64,000 nt of DNA from Anaeromassilibacillus sp001305115 (GCA_042854365.1 AP031437.1:1178001-1242000); one strand, 5' to 3'. Counted from the first letter of the stretch, positions 42,438-51,062 are shown. Made by a program: numbers and translations. Notes: generated from the sequence alone by a model not told the origin.

Positions 42438-44330
42438 ATGAGACAAAAGAGGGCGAATATATGGTCGGCCCTGCCGCAGGTGTTTTTTGACATTGTTTGG
42501 GTGTATTTCAGCTATTGGATTGCTTTAATGCTCCGGTTCGATGGGAAAGTGCCCTGGTGGGAATTTGAGTATTTTCAAATTCAAATTCCGTGGGCGACTG
42601 GTATCTGTCTGATTGTGTTTTTTCTGTGTCGATTCTATACAACGATGTGGCAATTTGCCAGCCTTGATGAATTGATTCAGATTTTTTTTGGAGTATCCAT
42701 CTCGAGCGTTTTAATTGCTGCGATGGGTTTCACCATGGCAGATCCTGTGTTTCATACAAATCGTTTGCCGATTCCCGTATATTTGATGGGGTGGGCATTG
42801 ATGTTCCTGTTTGTCGGCGGTTCTCGGTTTGCCATTCGATTGTGGCACCGGCGGAAGCGCCGCCTGTCCCAGCAGGATAGCGAAGAGTTCCATCGGGTTA
42901 TGGTGGTTGGGGCCGGTGAGATGGGGTCTATGGTCATAAAGGATATGAAATCCGCCCCAGAGAGCAAGGGAATTCCAGTTGTAGCAATCGACGATGATAA
43001 AAGCAAGCGAGGGACCCGCATCCACGGCGTAAAAGTGGTGGGTGGCCGGGAAAGCATTCCGCGGATGGCTGGCCGTTATAACGTCGATCAAATCGTTCTG
43101 GCCATTGCCTCGGCCAAGCGGGAAGACCGTCAGGATATTTTGAGCATCTGTGCGAAAACCGGGTGCAAATTAAAAACGATTCCTGCGTTGTATGAGATGA
43201 TCGAGGGGGATATGGAGCATCCCGCAGTGCGCGATGTAGATATTTTAGACTTGCTGGGGCGCGATGAGGTCAACCTCAATGTGGAGGAAATCAGCGGTTA
43301 TTTGAAGAATAAAACGGTATTGGTTACAGGAGGCGGCGGATCGATTGGTTCGGAATTGTGCCGTCAGATTGCACACTTCCATCCCAAGCGCCTGATTATA
43401 TTTGATATTTATGAAAATAATGCCTACGATCTTCAGAACGAACTCTTAATGAAATTTCCAAATTTGAATTTGGAGGTTTTGATCGGTTCTGTACGTGACC
43501 GGGCACGTGTTGAGCATATATTTGAAGTATGCCGGCCCGATGTGGTTTTCCATGCTGCTGCGCACAAGCATGTCCCGTTGATGGAACTGAGCCCAGGCGA
43601 GGCGGTCAAAAACAATGTCTTTGGTACGCTCAATGTTGCTCAGGCTTGCGATCAATACGGAGTGAAACGGATGGTCATGATCTCGACGGACAAGGCAGTC
43701 AATCCTACCAATATCATGGGAGCGACCAAACGTATCTGTGAACTGATTATTCAATATTGCAGCCGCCACAGCCAGAATACAGACTATATGGCCGTGCGAT
43801 TTGGCAATGTTTTGGGAAGCAACGGCAGCGTTATTCCGCTGTTTAAGCGGCAAATTGCAGCCGGTGGGCCAGTAACCGTTACACATCCTGATATTATTCG
43901 CTATTTTATGACCATCCCGGAAGCGGCGCGGCTGGTCATTCAGGCTGGCGGAATGGCACACGGCGGAGAAATATTCATTCTCGATATGGGAGAGCCAGTC
44001 AAGATCGTGGATTTGGCCCGCAACCTGATTCGTTTGTCAGGATTGGAGCCGGATGTGGATATTAAGATTGCGTATACCGGTTTGCGTCCGGGAGAAAAGC
44101 TCTATGAGGAGCTTTTGCTGGACAGCGAGGGCGGTTGTCAAAAGACTTCGCATGAATTGATCTACATTGGCAAGCCGATCCCATTTGACGAGGATACCTT
44201 CTTAAATGATCTGGAACAATTGCGTGGCGTAGCCGGGGTGGACAATGTAAAAATGATTGAGATTGTACACCGGTTGGTGCCAACTTATACAGGTCATGCA
44301 GAGCGCAGCGATGCCTTAGCTGCTGAATAA
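42438..44330 (+). CDS. Membrane-bound nucleotide-sugar epimerase/dehydratase (CapD/FlaA1 family)
   Basis: A 630-residue protein. Four to five N-terminal membrane helices (residues ~10-130) are followed by a Rossmann CoA-binding-like domain (VMVVGAGEMGSMVIKDM) and a second Rossmann SDR domain (VLVTGGGGSIGSELCRQIA near residue 295) with MISTDKAVNPTNIMGATKR, where the catalytic Tyr is replaced by Met, as in the 4,6-dehydratase subgroup. Such enzymes (PglF/WbpM-like) make UDP-diNAc-bacillosamine or related precursors for surface glycans. ATG 42438 fits the GGGGG site better than ATG 42432. Confidence 0.9.
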   Translation: MRQKRANIWSALPQVFFDIVWVYFSYWIALMLRFDGKVPWWEFEYFQIQIPWATGICLIVFFLCRFYTTMWQFASLDELIQIFFGVSISSVLIAAMGFTMADPVFHTNRLPIPVYLMGWALMFLFVGGSRFAIRLWHRRKRRLSQQDSEEFHRVMVVGAGEMGSMVIKDMKSAPESKGIPVVAIDDDKSKRGTRIHGVKVVGGRESIPRMAGRYNVDQIVLAIASAKREDRQDILSICAKTGCKLKTIPALYEMIEGDMEHPAVRDVDILDLLGRDEVNLNVEEISGYLKNKTVLVTGGGGSIGSELCRQIAHFHPKRLIIFDIYENNAYDLQNELLMKFPNLNLEVLIGSVRDRARVEHIFEVCRPDVVFHAAAHKHVPLMELSPGEAVKNNVFGTLNVAQACDQYGVKRMVMISTDKAVNPTNIMGATKRICELIIQYCSRHSQNTDYMAVRFGNVLGSNGSVIPLFKRQIAAGGPVTVTHPDIIRYFMTIPEAARLVIQAGGMAHGGEIFILDMGEPVKIVDLARNLIRLSGLEPDVDIKIAYTGLRPGEKLYEELLLDSEGGCQKTSHELIYIGKPIPFDEDTFLNDLEQLRGVAGVDNVKMIEIVHRLVPTYTGHAERSDALAAE

Positions 44331-44361
44331 ACATTTTTGTAACAAAACTGAAAGATTTTGG

Positions 44362-44403
44362 ATGCCTCCCTTGTATTGTGTATGTATAGGGGAGGCATTT
44401 TTA
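44362..44403 (+). terminator. Intrinsic terminator
   Basis: ATGCCTCCC (44362-44370) pairs with GGGAGGCAT (44390-44398), 19-base loop, then TTTTT. Confidence 0.85.
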
Positions 44404-44438
44404 CGGTTATTTCCAGTCGCTGCCGAGTGAATTTTTTC

Positions 44439-44467
44439 TTGAATTCCCATGCATCATCGCATATAAT
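44439..44467 (+). promoter_or_regulatory. Promoter of the DUF187-type lipoprotein gene
   Basis: TTGAAT (44439-44444), 17-base spacer, TATAAT (44462-44467). The 5' leader is about 120 bases; I see no clear structure in it. Confidence 0.7.
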
Positions 44468-44593
44468 AGACTTCATGGAACAGAATTCTAAAGTTTATGA
44501 CTAAAATTTGTTCGGATTCAGAGCTTTTACATAGGAAATCAAGACAAATGTTTCCTGAGACAGAGAAATCAATGAGAAAAGGAGCGTACACAC

Positions 44594-46003
44594 GTGAAAA
44601 AATGGAGAAAGATTGCGGCAGCTGTACTCGCGGCAGCCATGTTGTGCAGTAGTGTCGCATGTTCGAGCGCCCCGCAGAAACTGGAGGATTCATTGGTGAC
44701 AAATGATTTTGTTTCCAGTGAAATTTTAGTAGAGAATTCTTCCGCGCCTCAATTGTCCAGCGAGTTGGAAGAGGTGTCCTCTGCAATGAATTCATCTGTA
44801 TCCGAAAAGGCTGTCACAGAGAGCTCTCAAACGGAATCGACCGTAGAGACCAGTAAACCAGAGCTGGTGGAGGGCACTGTCAGTAGTCCATCTTATAATG
44901 CGCCGGCGACTACTACGCCCGTTGTACAGGAACAGGAGATGCGGGCGGTTTGGGTTCCCTATCTTAGCTTGGATATGACCAAGGAAGCGGATAAGAGTTA
45001 TGCTGCTTTCCAGAGAAAGTTTAATGACATCATTGCTAAGGCCAAAAATAGCGGCGCGAACACACTGGTTGTACATGTGCGTTCTCATGGAGACGCATAC
45101 TATCCTTCCAACTATTATCCGTGGACGCATTTCTTGAGCGGTACCCAGGGGGTGGGACCGGGATACGATCCTTTGGCTTACATGGTTTCTGCAACGCACC
45201 AGGCTGGTATGAAGTTCCACGCATGGTTTAATCCACTGCGGATCAAAGCAGGAAATTATCCGCCGGTTGTCGCTTCAAATAGCCCATACAACCAGTGGAA
45301 AAATGATCCGGTCAAATCCAATTGGACGTTCACAAAGGATGGGGCCATTTATATGAATCCTGGGTATTCTCAGGTGCGTGATTATATTGTAAATGGAATA
45401 AAAGAGGTCGTCCAAAAGTATGATGTCGATGGAGTACAATTTGATGACTATTTCTATCCGTTCAATGTGAATTCGGCGGATGTAACTCTTGACAAAGCGG
45501 CCTATCAGCAGAGCGGTTCAACCTTGTCCATTGGGGCATGGAGGACGCAGAACATCAATAGCTTGGTGGCTGCTGTATACAAGATGGTAAAGGAGACAAA
45601 GCCAAATGTTGTGTTTGGCATTTCTCCACAGGGCAATATTGCAAACGATCTCAATGCAGGTGCAGATGTGTATACATGGTGCAGTAAGCCAGGCTATATC
45701 GATTATATTTGTCCGCAAATTTATTGGACCTACGATCATCCGACCGCTCCATTTGAGACTCTGGCGAAAAAGTGGAAGAGCCTTGTAACGGCAGATCATG
45801 TAAAGATTTACATAGGCTTGGCCCTTTACAAAGCGGGAACGAATTCGAGCGGATGGGAAAAGGCAGATAATATCATCGCCCGGCAGATTCAAACCGCCCG
45901 CAGTCTGGATTGCGACGGATTCATGCTTTACTCTTGGGCATATCTTGATCATCCACAGACTGCAAAAGAGATGGCAAATGTGAAGAAGCTCCTGAACGGT
46001 TGA
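44594..46003 (+). CDS. Glycoside hydrolase-like lipoprotein (DUF187/GHL10 family)
   Basis: A 469-residue secreted lipoprotein. Signal peptide KKWRKIAAAVLAAAMLCSS with lipid-attachment C23 (SVACSS), a Ser/Glu/Thr-rich tether to about residue 115, then the GHL10 TIM barrel: EMRAVWVPYLSLDMT, HVRSHGDAYYPSNYYPW, FHAWFNPLRIKAGNY, DGVQFDDYFYPF and VVFGISPQGNI. Related YddW-like proteins are thought to act on peptidoglycan or other glycans; chemistry not assignable. GTG 44594 follows AAAAGGAGCG. Confidence 0.85.
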   Translation: MKKWRKIAAAVLAAAMLCSSVACSSAPQKLEDSLVTNDFVSSEILVENSSAPQLSSELEEVSSAMNSSVSEKAVTESSQTESTVETSKPELVEGTVSSPSYNAPATTTPVVQEQEMRAVWVPYLSLDMTKEADKSYAAFQRKFNDIIAKAKNSGANTLVVHVRSHGDAYYPSNYYPWTHFLSGTQGVGPGYDPLAYMVSATHQAGMKFHAWFNPLRIKAGNYPPVVASNSPYNQWKNDPVKSNWTFTKDGAIYMNPGYSQVRDYIVNGIKEVVQKYDVDGVQFDDYFYPFNVNSADVTLDKAAYQQSGSTLSIGAWRTQNINSLVAAVYKMVKETKPNVVFGISPQGNIANDLNAGADVYTWCSKPGYIDYICPQIYWTYDHPTAPFETLAKKWKSLVTADHVKIYIGLALYKAGTNSSGWEKADNIIARQIQTARSLDCDGFMLYSWAYLDHPQTAKEMANVKKLLNG

Positions 46004-46020
46004 TTTCTGTATCAGGAGAA

Positions 46021-46061
46021 ATACGGCCCGCCAGCAGGAGTTCTCTGTTGGCGGGCCGTAT
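46021..46061. terminator. Long inverted repeat after the DUF187-type gene
   Basis: A 17-bp stem (46021-46037 with 46045-46061, one G-U) without a clear T-tract on the + strand; a weak terminator or mRNA 3' stabiliser. Confidence 0.6.
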
Positions 46062-46121
46062 CACATAAATTCTACAAATCATTACATTCTTTTCACAAAT
46101 AGAGAAATTCTGGGAAACGTG

Positions 46122-46130
46122 TGTTATAAT
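46122..46130 (+). promoter_or_regulatory. Extended -10 promoter at the head of the 145-bp array
   Basis: TG-n-TATAAT (46122-46130), with no matching -35 at normal distance. Transcription would begin at about 46137, at the first repeat. Confidence 0.55.
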
Positions 46131-46196
46131 AACCTCACGGCATAAGCGGAATCCAGCGCCGTGGGAACTTGCAGACTTCCGATGCCAGGGAGGACA

Positions 46197-46277
46197 TTGA
46201 AACATTCAGAGGATGATCGGGCAGGTGCCTTTGAACTGGCTTTAAACTCTATACGAGAAGGAGAATGCCATAGATAG
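46197..46277 (+). CDS. Micro-ORF in array unit 1 (26 codons)
   Basis: TTG at 46197 preceded by GGGAGGAC. The peptide starts MKHSEDDRAGAF, continues ELALNSIREGE and ends CHR. An in-frame ATG 15 bases upstream (46182) could lengthen it by five residues but has no ribosome site. The frame is kept in all five units; translation is unproven. Confidence 0.35.
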   Translation: MKHSEDDRAGAFELALNSIREGECHR

Positions 46278-46341
46278 CTTCATGGCATAAGCGGAAACCA
46301 GCGTAGCAAGAACTTGCAGACTTCCGATGCCAGGGAGGACA

Positions 46342-46422
46342 TTGAAACGTTCAGAGGATGATCGGGCAGGTGCCTTTGAATTGGTTTTAAACTCTATACG
46401 AGAAGGAGAATGCCATAGATAG
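46342..46422 (+). CDS. Micro-ORF in array unit 2 (26 codons)
   Basis: Same layout as unit 1, with Arg for His at position 3 and Val for Ala in ELVLNSI. The CTG-to-TTG change is synonymous. Ribosome site GGGAGGAC. Confidence 0.35.
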   Translation: MKRSEDDRAGAFELVLNSIREGECHR

Positions 46423-46486
46423 CTTCATGGCATAAGTGGAAGCCAGCGCCGCGGGAACTTGCAAGCTTCCGATGCCAGGGAGGACA

Positions 46487-46567
46487 TTGAAACGTTCAGA
46501 GGATGATCGGGCAGGTGCCTTTGAACTGGTTTTAAACTCCATGCGAGTAGGAGAATGCCATAGATAG
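46487..46567 (+). CDS. Micro-ORF in array unit 3 (26 codons)
   Basis: As unit 2, but the C-terminal part reads NSMRVGECHR (Ile to Met, Glu to Val). The TCT-to-TCC change is synonymous. Stop TAG kept. Confidence 0.35.
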   Translation: MKRSEDDRAGAFELVLNSMRVGECHR

Positions 46568-46631
46568 CTTCATGGCATAAGTGGAATCCAGTGCCGCGGG
46601 AACTTGCAAGCTTCCGATGCCAAGGAGAACA

Positions 46632-46712
46632 TTGAAACGTTCAGAGGATGATCGGGCAGGAGGCTTTGAACTGGCTTTAAACTCCATGCGAGTAGGAGAA
46701 TGCCATAGATAG
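46632..46712 (+). CDS. Micro-ORF in array unit 4 (26 codons)
   Basis: As unit 3, with Gly-Gly for Gly-Ala in the middle and a slightly different ribosome site (AAGGAGAAC). Frame and stop kept. Confidence 0.35.
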   Translation: MKRSEDDRAGGFELALNSMRVGECHR

Positions 46713-46776
46713 CTTCATGGCATAAGCGGAAACCAGCGTAGCAAGAACTTGCAGACTTCCGATGCCAGGGAGGACA

Positions 46777-46857
46777 TTGAAACGTTCAGAGGATGATCGG
46801 GCAGGTGCCTTTGAACTGGTTTTAAACTCCATGCGAGTAGGAGAATGTTATAGATAA
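46777..46857 (+). CDS. Micro-ORF in array unit 5 (26 codons)
   Basis: As unit 3, ending ECYR with stop TAA: the TGC-to-TGT change is silent and the stop changed from TAG to TAA. Next to the diverged last unit, whose equivalent frame (ATG near 46907) would make only eight codons. Confidence 0.33.
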   Translation: MKRSEDDRAGAFELVLNSMRVGECYR

Positions 46858-46996
46858 CCTCACGGAGTAAGCTGGAAAGGATTTTACAATGTAAAGCCGG
46901 CAAGGGATGAAACACTGGATGAGATTCCTTTGACAAAACCAGGAATAAGATCAGAATTGGCTGCTTGGCGGCGATTTTATACATGGGGAGAGACGC

Positions 46997-47740
46997 ATGA
47001 GTCTAATCAATGTAAAAGATATTCGAAAGGTTTATCGAGTGGATGAGGAAAAAATTGTTGCGCTTGGCCGGATTAATCTGCGGATTGAACAAGGAGAAAT
47101 CTGCTGCATCCTTGGAACTTCCGGTTCGGGTAAATCTACTTTGCTGAACATTATGGCGGGGTTGGAAAAACCGACAAAGGGTAGCGTATGGATAGCGGGG
47201 AAAAATGTGACGCAGTTCTCTGAGAAGCAATGGGCCTTGTTTCGTCAAAGAAATATCGGCTTCGTGTTTCAGTCGTACAATCTGATGCCTACCCAGACTG
47301 CGATCGAGAACGTGGCGATGCCGTTGATGTTTAAAGGCGTCAACAAGCGCACAAGAACCAAAGAAGCGATACATATGCTCAAAGCGGTAGGTCTTGCCAG
47401 CCGTATGATGCACCGGCCGACACAGATGAGTGGCGGCCAGCAGCAACGTGTCGGCATTGCTAGGGCATTCGTAGCAAGGCCGAAGATTGTTTTTGCCGAC
47501 GAACCCACCGGAAATCTGGACAGTAAGACAAGCCGGGGGGTTATGGAAATCATGGTTCGTATGGCAAAACGATACCATGAGACATTGATTATTGTTACGC
47601 ATGATGTCAATATTGCGAAATATGCAGATCGTATTATCAACCTGCATGACGGCAGTATTGTCAGCGATGAACCGAATCAGTCCATTGTTACCCTTGAAAA
47701 TGAACAAAAAGAGCCGGCTTCTGCGGCCGTAAATGAATGA
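46997..47740 (+). CDS. MacB/LolD-type ABC transporter ATPase
   Basis: A 247-residue ATPase: Walker A GTSGSGKST, FRQRNIGFVFQSYNLMPTQTAIENV (the Q-loop form of the MacB/LolD class), signature MSGGQQQRVGIARAF, Walker B IVFADEPTGNLD, H-loop VTHD. This class drives mechanotransmission or peptide/lipoprotein export with FtsX-like permeases. GGGGAGAG precedes the ATG. It is the first gene after the 145-bp array and forms an operon with the next two genes. Confidence 0.92.
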   Translation: MSLINVKDIRKVYRVDEEKIVALGRINLRIEQGEICCILGTSGSGKSTLLNIMAGLEKPTKGSVWIAGKNVTQFSEKQWALFRQRNIGFVFQSYNLMPTQTAIENVAMPLMFKGVNKRTRTKEAIHMLKAVGLASRMMHRPTQMSGGQQQRVGIARAFVARPKIVFADEPTGNLDSKTSRGVMEIMVRMAKRYHETLIIVTHDVNIAKYADRIINLHDGSIVSDEPNQSIVTLENEQKEPASAAVNE

Positions 47741-47751
47741 GGAGGAGCTTT

Positions 47752-49623
47752 ATGAACAGGATCGTGAAACAGGGAATCTCGCTGTTTACTATGCTGGTGC
47801 TGCTTTCCGCCATGTTGGCGTCCGCCGTGCCTGCTTTTGCGGCAGATAAGGAGTATGAGCCTGACCCCGTGGTATACAGCGACAAACAAACCGTGTCCAA
47901 GAATACGCCGTTTGAAGCGACCTTTGTTTTTGACCATTCGGATTATTCTTCAGCTACAAGCGTGGAGAGAATTGACATAGATGTCAGCAGTGTTACCAGT
48001 TCGATTTCCTTGGGAAAGAAAAGCTATACGACTGACAAAAATGAGATCCTTTGGACCAATGATACCGACATTGAGCTGCCGACTTCTTCAGAGGATGAGG
48101 ACTCCACAAGAGTGGATTTTGGTTATAAGTTGACAATCCCAGAAAAATATATGAAACGTGTCAATGATAAAGTGGGAACTTTACGTTTCAAGATCTCTTA
48201 CTACGATAAGAATAATAGCAAAATCAATTCTTTTACCGTCCAAAAAACGATCTTTGATCCTGTGGGAGATGGTGCCAGCTCTGACGATGAAGATGAAGAG
48301 GACAATCCCATTCTGACAGTGACTTCCTACTCCACTGACCCTGCCAGCGGAATCAAGGAGGGCGATGCTTTCAATTTAAAAGTGACCGTAAAGAATAACA
48401 GTAATGTTGTCTGCAACAATATTGTGGCTGCTTTTGACAATGCCAATGCCCCTGAAATCGCTATGCGCGGTGCAACGGACACGCTCTATATCGATTCTCT
48501 ACCTGCACAGGCCACAGCGACTTTAACCTACCCCTTGGTTTGTTCTGCAAAGATGGAGACAAAGAGTTATCCGTTATCGGTCAAGTTTACTTCAAGTGAT
48601 TTGGCCGCGGATGCCAGTGTTGCTCCCCGCATGTTTATTCCAGTACAGGGGACCAAAGTCAGTGCGGATGAAGAGGAAAGCTCTAATTCGAGTGTTCCGC
48701 AGATTATCATCGAAAGCTACGATTATGGTGGAATGTCGGTTACGGGTGGTACGGAGTTCATGCTGACCATGAATTTCCGGAATACCAGCCCGAATATAGC
48801 CATTGAAAATTTGAAGATGACAGTTTCTTCGGCTCCGGATGGGGATGAGGGAATTGTAGCATTTACACCGTCCCGGTCATCCAATACTTTTTTTATCCAG
48901 AATGTTAAGGGTGGAGGTAGTTTCCAGGAGAAAATTGCCCTCTATCCGAAAGTGGATGCGGCACCAAAGTCCTATGGTGTGACGATTGATTACACATATG
49001 AGGCGGTTGTAGATGGGATTCGCAAAGCGGACTTGAAGGGAACGGAAACGATCTCCATTCCTTTGACACAGCCTGACCGCTTTGAAATCAATCAGGTGGA
49101 TCTTTTTGGTCCGATCTATATGGGCGATCAAGGTCAGCTCAGCATTAGCTATGTCAATAAGGGAAAGAGCAAAATCTTTAACCTGGCGGTAGATCTGGAG
49201 GGTAACTTTACTTCAGAGGATATGTCGACCTATATTGGCAATGTGGAATCCGGCACGGGCGATTCGTTCGATGCATCGCTTACGCCAATGGACGTGGGAA
49301 CCATGGCGGGGACAGCGACCTTTACATATGAGGATTCAAACGGGGAAACAAAAGAGATCAAAAAAGAATTTTCCTGCGATGTCATTCCCCTGCCTACGGA
49401 TATGGGCGGCGAGGTAATCGGTGGAGATATGCCGGTAGATGGCGATGTGACAGCGGCTGCTGGACCACCGGCATGGGCCATTGGACTGACTGTCTGTGGC
49501 GGTGTGCTCTTGTTGATTGTGATTTTGGTCTTTGTGCGTAAAAAACTGAAGGCTAGAAAGCTTCGAATGTTGGAAGCAGAGGATGACTATGACGACATTT
49601 CGCCGGAGGACACTGTAAAATGA
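47752..49623 (+). CDS. Exported, C-terminally anchored CARDB/S-layer-type adaptor protein
   Basis: A 623-residue surface protein. Signal peptide SLFTMLVLLSAMLASAVPAFA with a cleavage site after AFA; a mostly beta-strand ectodomain with repeated Ig-like modules (for example GIKEGDAFNLKVTVKNNSN, VTGGTEFMLTMNFRNTS, MGDQGQLSISYVNKGKS), like CARDB/COG1361 proteins; and one C-terminal helix (AIGLTVCGGVLLLIVILVFV) followed by basic and acidic residues. Placed between ATPase and permease, it is probably an accessory part of the exporter. ATG 47752 follows GGAGGAG. Confidence 0.78.
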   Translation: MNRIVKQGISLFTMLVLLSAMLASAVPAFAADKEYEPDPVVYSDKQTVSKNTPFEATFVFDHSDYSSATSVERIDIDVSSVTSSISLGKKSYTTDKNEILWTNDTDIELPTSSEDEDSTRVDFGYKLTIPEKYMKRVNDKVGTLRFKISYYDKNNSKINSFTVQKTIFDPVGDGASSDDEDEEDNPILTVTSYSTDPASGIKEGDAFNLKVTVKNNSNVVCNNIVAAFDNANAPEIAMRGATDTLYIDSLPAQATATLTYPLVCSAKMETKSYPLSVKFTSSDLAADASVAPRMFIPVQGTKVSADEEESSNSSVPQIIIESYDYGGMSVTGGTEFMLTMNFRNTSPNIAIENLKMTVSSAPDGDEGIVAFTPSRSSNTFFIQNVKGGGSFQEKIALYPKVDAAPKSYGVTIDYTYEAVVDGIRKADLKGTETISIPLTQPDRFEINQVDLFGPIYMGDQGQLSISYVNKGKSKIFNLAVDLEGNFTSEDMSTYIGNVESGTGDSFDASLTPMDVGTMAGTATFTYEDSNGETKEIKKEFSCDVIPLPTDMGGEVIGGDMPVDGDVTAAAGPPAWAIGLTVCGGVLLLIVILVFVRKKLKARKLRMLEAEDDYDDISPEDTVK

Positions 49624-49672
49624 TGATGCAACAATCAAACAGCCTCTCCGCTGAGAAAGGAGGGTCCGGGTT

Positions 49673-51046
49673 TTGAAATGGAAAGATATGATCGGCATGA
49701 GCTTGAGCAATCTGTTCAAGCGTAAGGTGCGAACGTTATTGACCATTGCGGGCGTCATTATCGGTACATGTGCGATTGTTGTGATGGTTTCCTTTGGCAT
49801 TGGAATCAAAGAGAGCATGAACACTATGATGGAGGGAATGGGAGATCTAACCATCGTCCAGATTAACAACTATAATCAGACGCCGGATTCGACCCCGTTG
49901 GATGACGACATGATTGCTCAAATTGAAGCAATCCCCCATGTGGCGGCTGTTACGCCGGTATATACATTGGATTGGAATGCAGTGACCATCAATAGCGGGA
50001 AGTATGCTTATCAGGGACAAATTTATGGTGTGAATATGAAATCCTTGGCTGATTTTGGCTATACCGTCCAAGAGGGAGTTTTGCCCGGAGCGGATTTCAA
50101 GGAGAATATGATTCTCTTCGGGTGGTCGGCTCTTTATAACTTCTACAATACGAAAAAAACCAGCAATAATATGATTTTTGCTCAGCCCGATGCAACAGGA
50201 ACCATTCCAGATCCATATGTAGACCCTATGGAGGATGAGCTGGAACTGGTGATTAATGAGATGCAGGGCAATTTAGATGAAGGTACGGGGACGACAACAG
50301 CGAGTAAAAAGCAAAAACCAGTTAAGTTGGAATGTATCGGTGTGATGGGGGACGATTGGAGCCGGAATCCTCCGCCGGGCTATGCGGTTTTTATGGATGT
50401 CAGTTTTGCGAAGAAACTTCAAGAGCAATACAATAAGCTAAATAAGATTGACAGCTCCAATACAAATACGAGTTATGACAATGTTAGTGTGAAGGCAGAC
50501 AGTGTGGATCATGTTGCCGAGGTGGAAGAAGCCATTCAAGCGCTTGGCTTTGCAGATACCTACAGCATGGAAAGTATTCGCAAGCCTCTGGAAGAACAAA
50601 TGCGTACCATCCAAATGATTTTAGGCGGATTGGGCGCTATATCGCTTTTGGTAGCGGCGCTTGGTATCACCAATACGATGATTATGTCCATCTATGAACG
50701 TACAAGAGAAATCGGCGTAATGAAGGTTTTGGGATGCGTAGTTGGGAACATTCGGACCATGTTCTTGATTGAAGCGGGTACCATTGGATTTTTTGGAGGC
50801 GTTTTGGGGCTTGCATTCAGTTACGGTATTTCTTTTGCGATCAATTCGTTTGCTGCCGGAGGGAACAGCATCTCGTTGGGAGGAATCGTCGGTGTGGGTG
50901 TGACCGGGGCAAATGTGTCGATCATACCGATTTGGCTGGCTCTTGGCGCTTTGGTATTTGCCACGATGATTGGCTTGGTGTCTGGTTTTTATCCAGCCAA
51001 TCGCGCCGTTAAAATTAGCGCCTTGACAGCAATTAAACAGGAATAG
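49673..51046 (+). CDS. MacB-like FtsX-family ABC permease
   Basis: A 457-residue permease of MacB topology: N-terminal helix after MSLSNLFKRKVRTLLTIAGVIIG, a large extracytoplasmic MacB_PCD domain (~40-320), and three C-terminal helices in the FtsX domain (GGLGAISLLVAALGITNTMIMSIYERTREIGVMKVLG). TTG 49673 follows AAAGGAGGG. Likely works with the ATPase at 46997 to export or release a peptide or lipid; the cargo is unknown. Confidence 0.9.
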   Translation: MKWKDMIGMSLSNLFKRKVRTLLTIAGVIIGTCAIVVMVSFGIGIKESMNTMMEGMGDLTIVQINNYNQTPDSTPLDDDMIAQIEAIPHVAAVTPVYTLDWNAVTINSGKYAYQGQIYGVNMKSLADFGYTVQEGVLPGADFKENMILFGWSALYNFYNTKKTSNNMIFAQPDATGTIPDPYVDPMEDELELVINEMQGNLDEGTGTTTASKKQKPVKLECIGVMGDDWSRNPPPGYAVFMDVSFAKKLQEQYNKLNKIDSSNTNTSYDNVSVKADSVDHVAEVEEAIQALGFADTYSMESIRKPLEEQMRTIQMILGGLGAISLLVAALGITNTMIMSIYERTREIGVMKVLGCVVGNIRTMFLIEAGTIGFFGGVLGLAFSYGISFAINSFAAGGNSISLGGIVGVGVTGANVSIIPIWLALGALVFATMIGLVSGFYPANRAVKISALTAIKQE

Positions 51047-51062
51047 TGCTTACGTTTAAAAC

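Larger units (their letters stand above)
46131..46990 (+). repeat. Tandem array of five 145-bp units plus a sixth degenerate unit
   Basis: The block CATAAG(C/T)GGAA recurs at 46141, 46286, 46431, 46576 and 46721, exactly 145 bases apart; a diverged sixth unit starts near 46866 and runs into the MacB-like ATPase start. Each unit has GGCAT-AAG-YGGAA pairing with TTCCG-ATGCC, a GTTCAGAGG/CCTTTGAAC hairpin, a CTCY/GGAG hairpin, and an ATGCCAT/ATGGCAT inverted repeat across the unit junction. C-G to U-G changes keep the pairing on the + strand. It is no CRISPR array (units too long, no spacers), and no long protein spans it because 145 is not a multiple of three. Function unknown. Confidence 0.9.

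Noticed and set aside
46715..46984. An 89-codon minus-strand frame across the last repeat units
   Set aside because: It runs antisense to the array, has no ribosome site, and is present only because the repeats happen to be open there; frames differ among units on that strand.
46131..46990. CRISPR array
   Set aside because: Units are 145 bases and wholly repeated with no unique spacers, and no cas genes are nearby.
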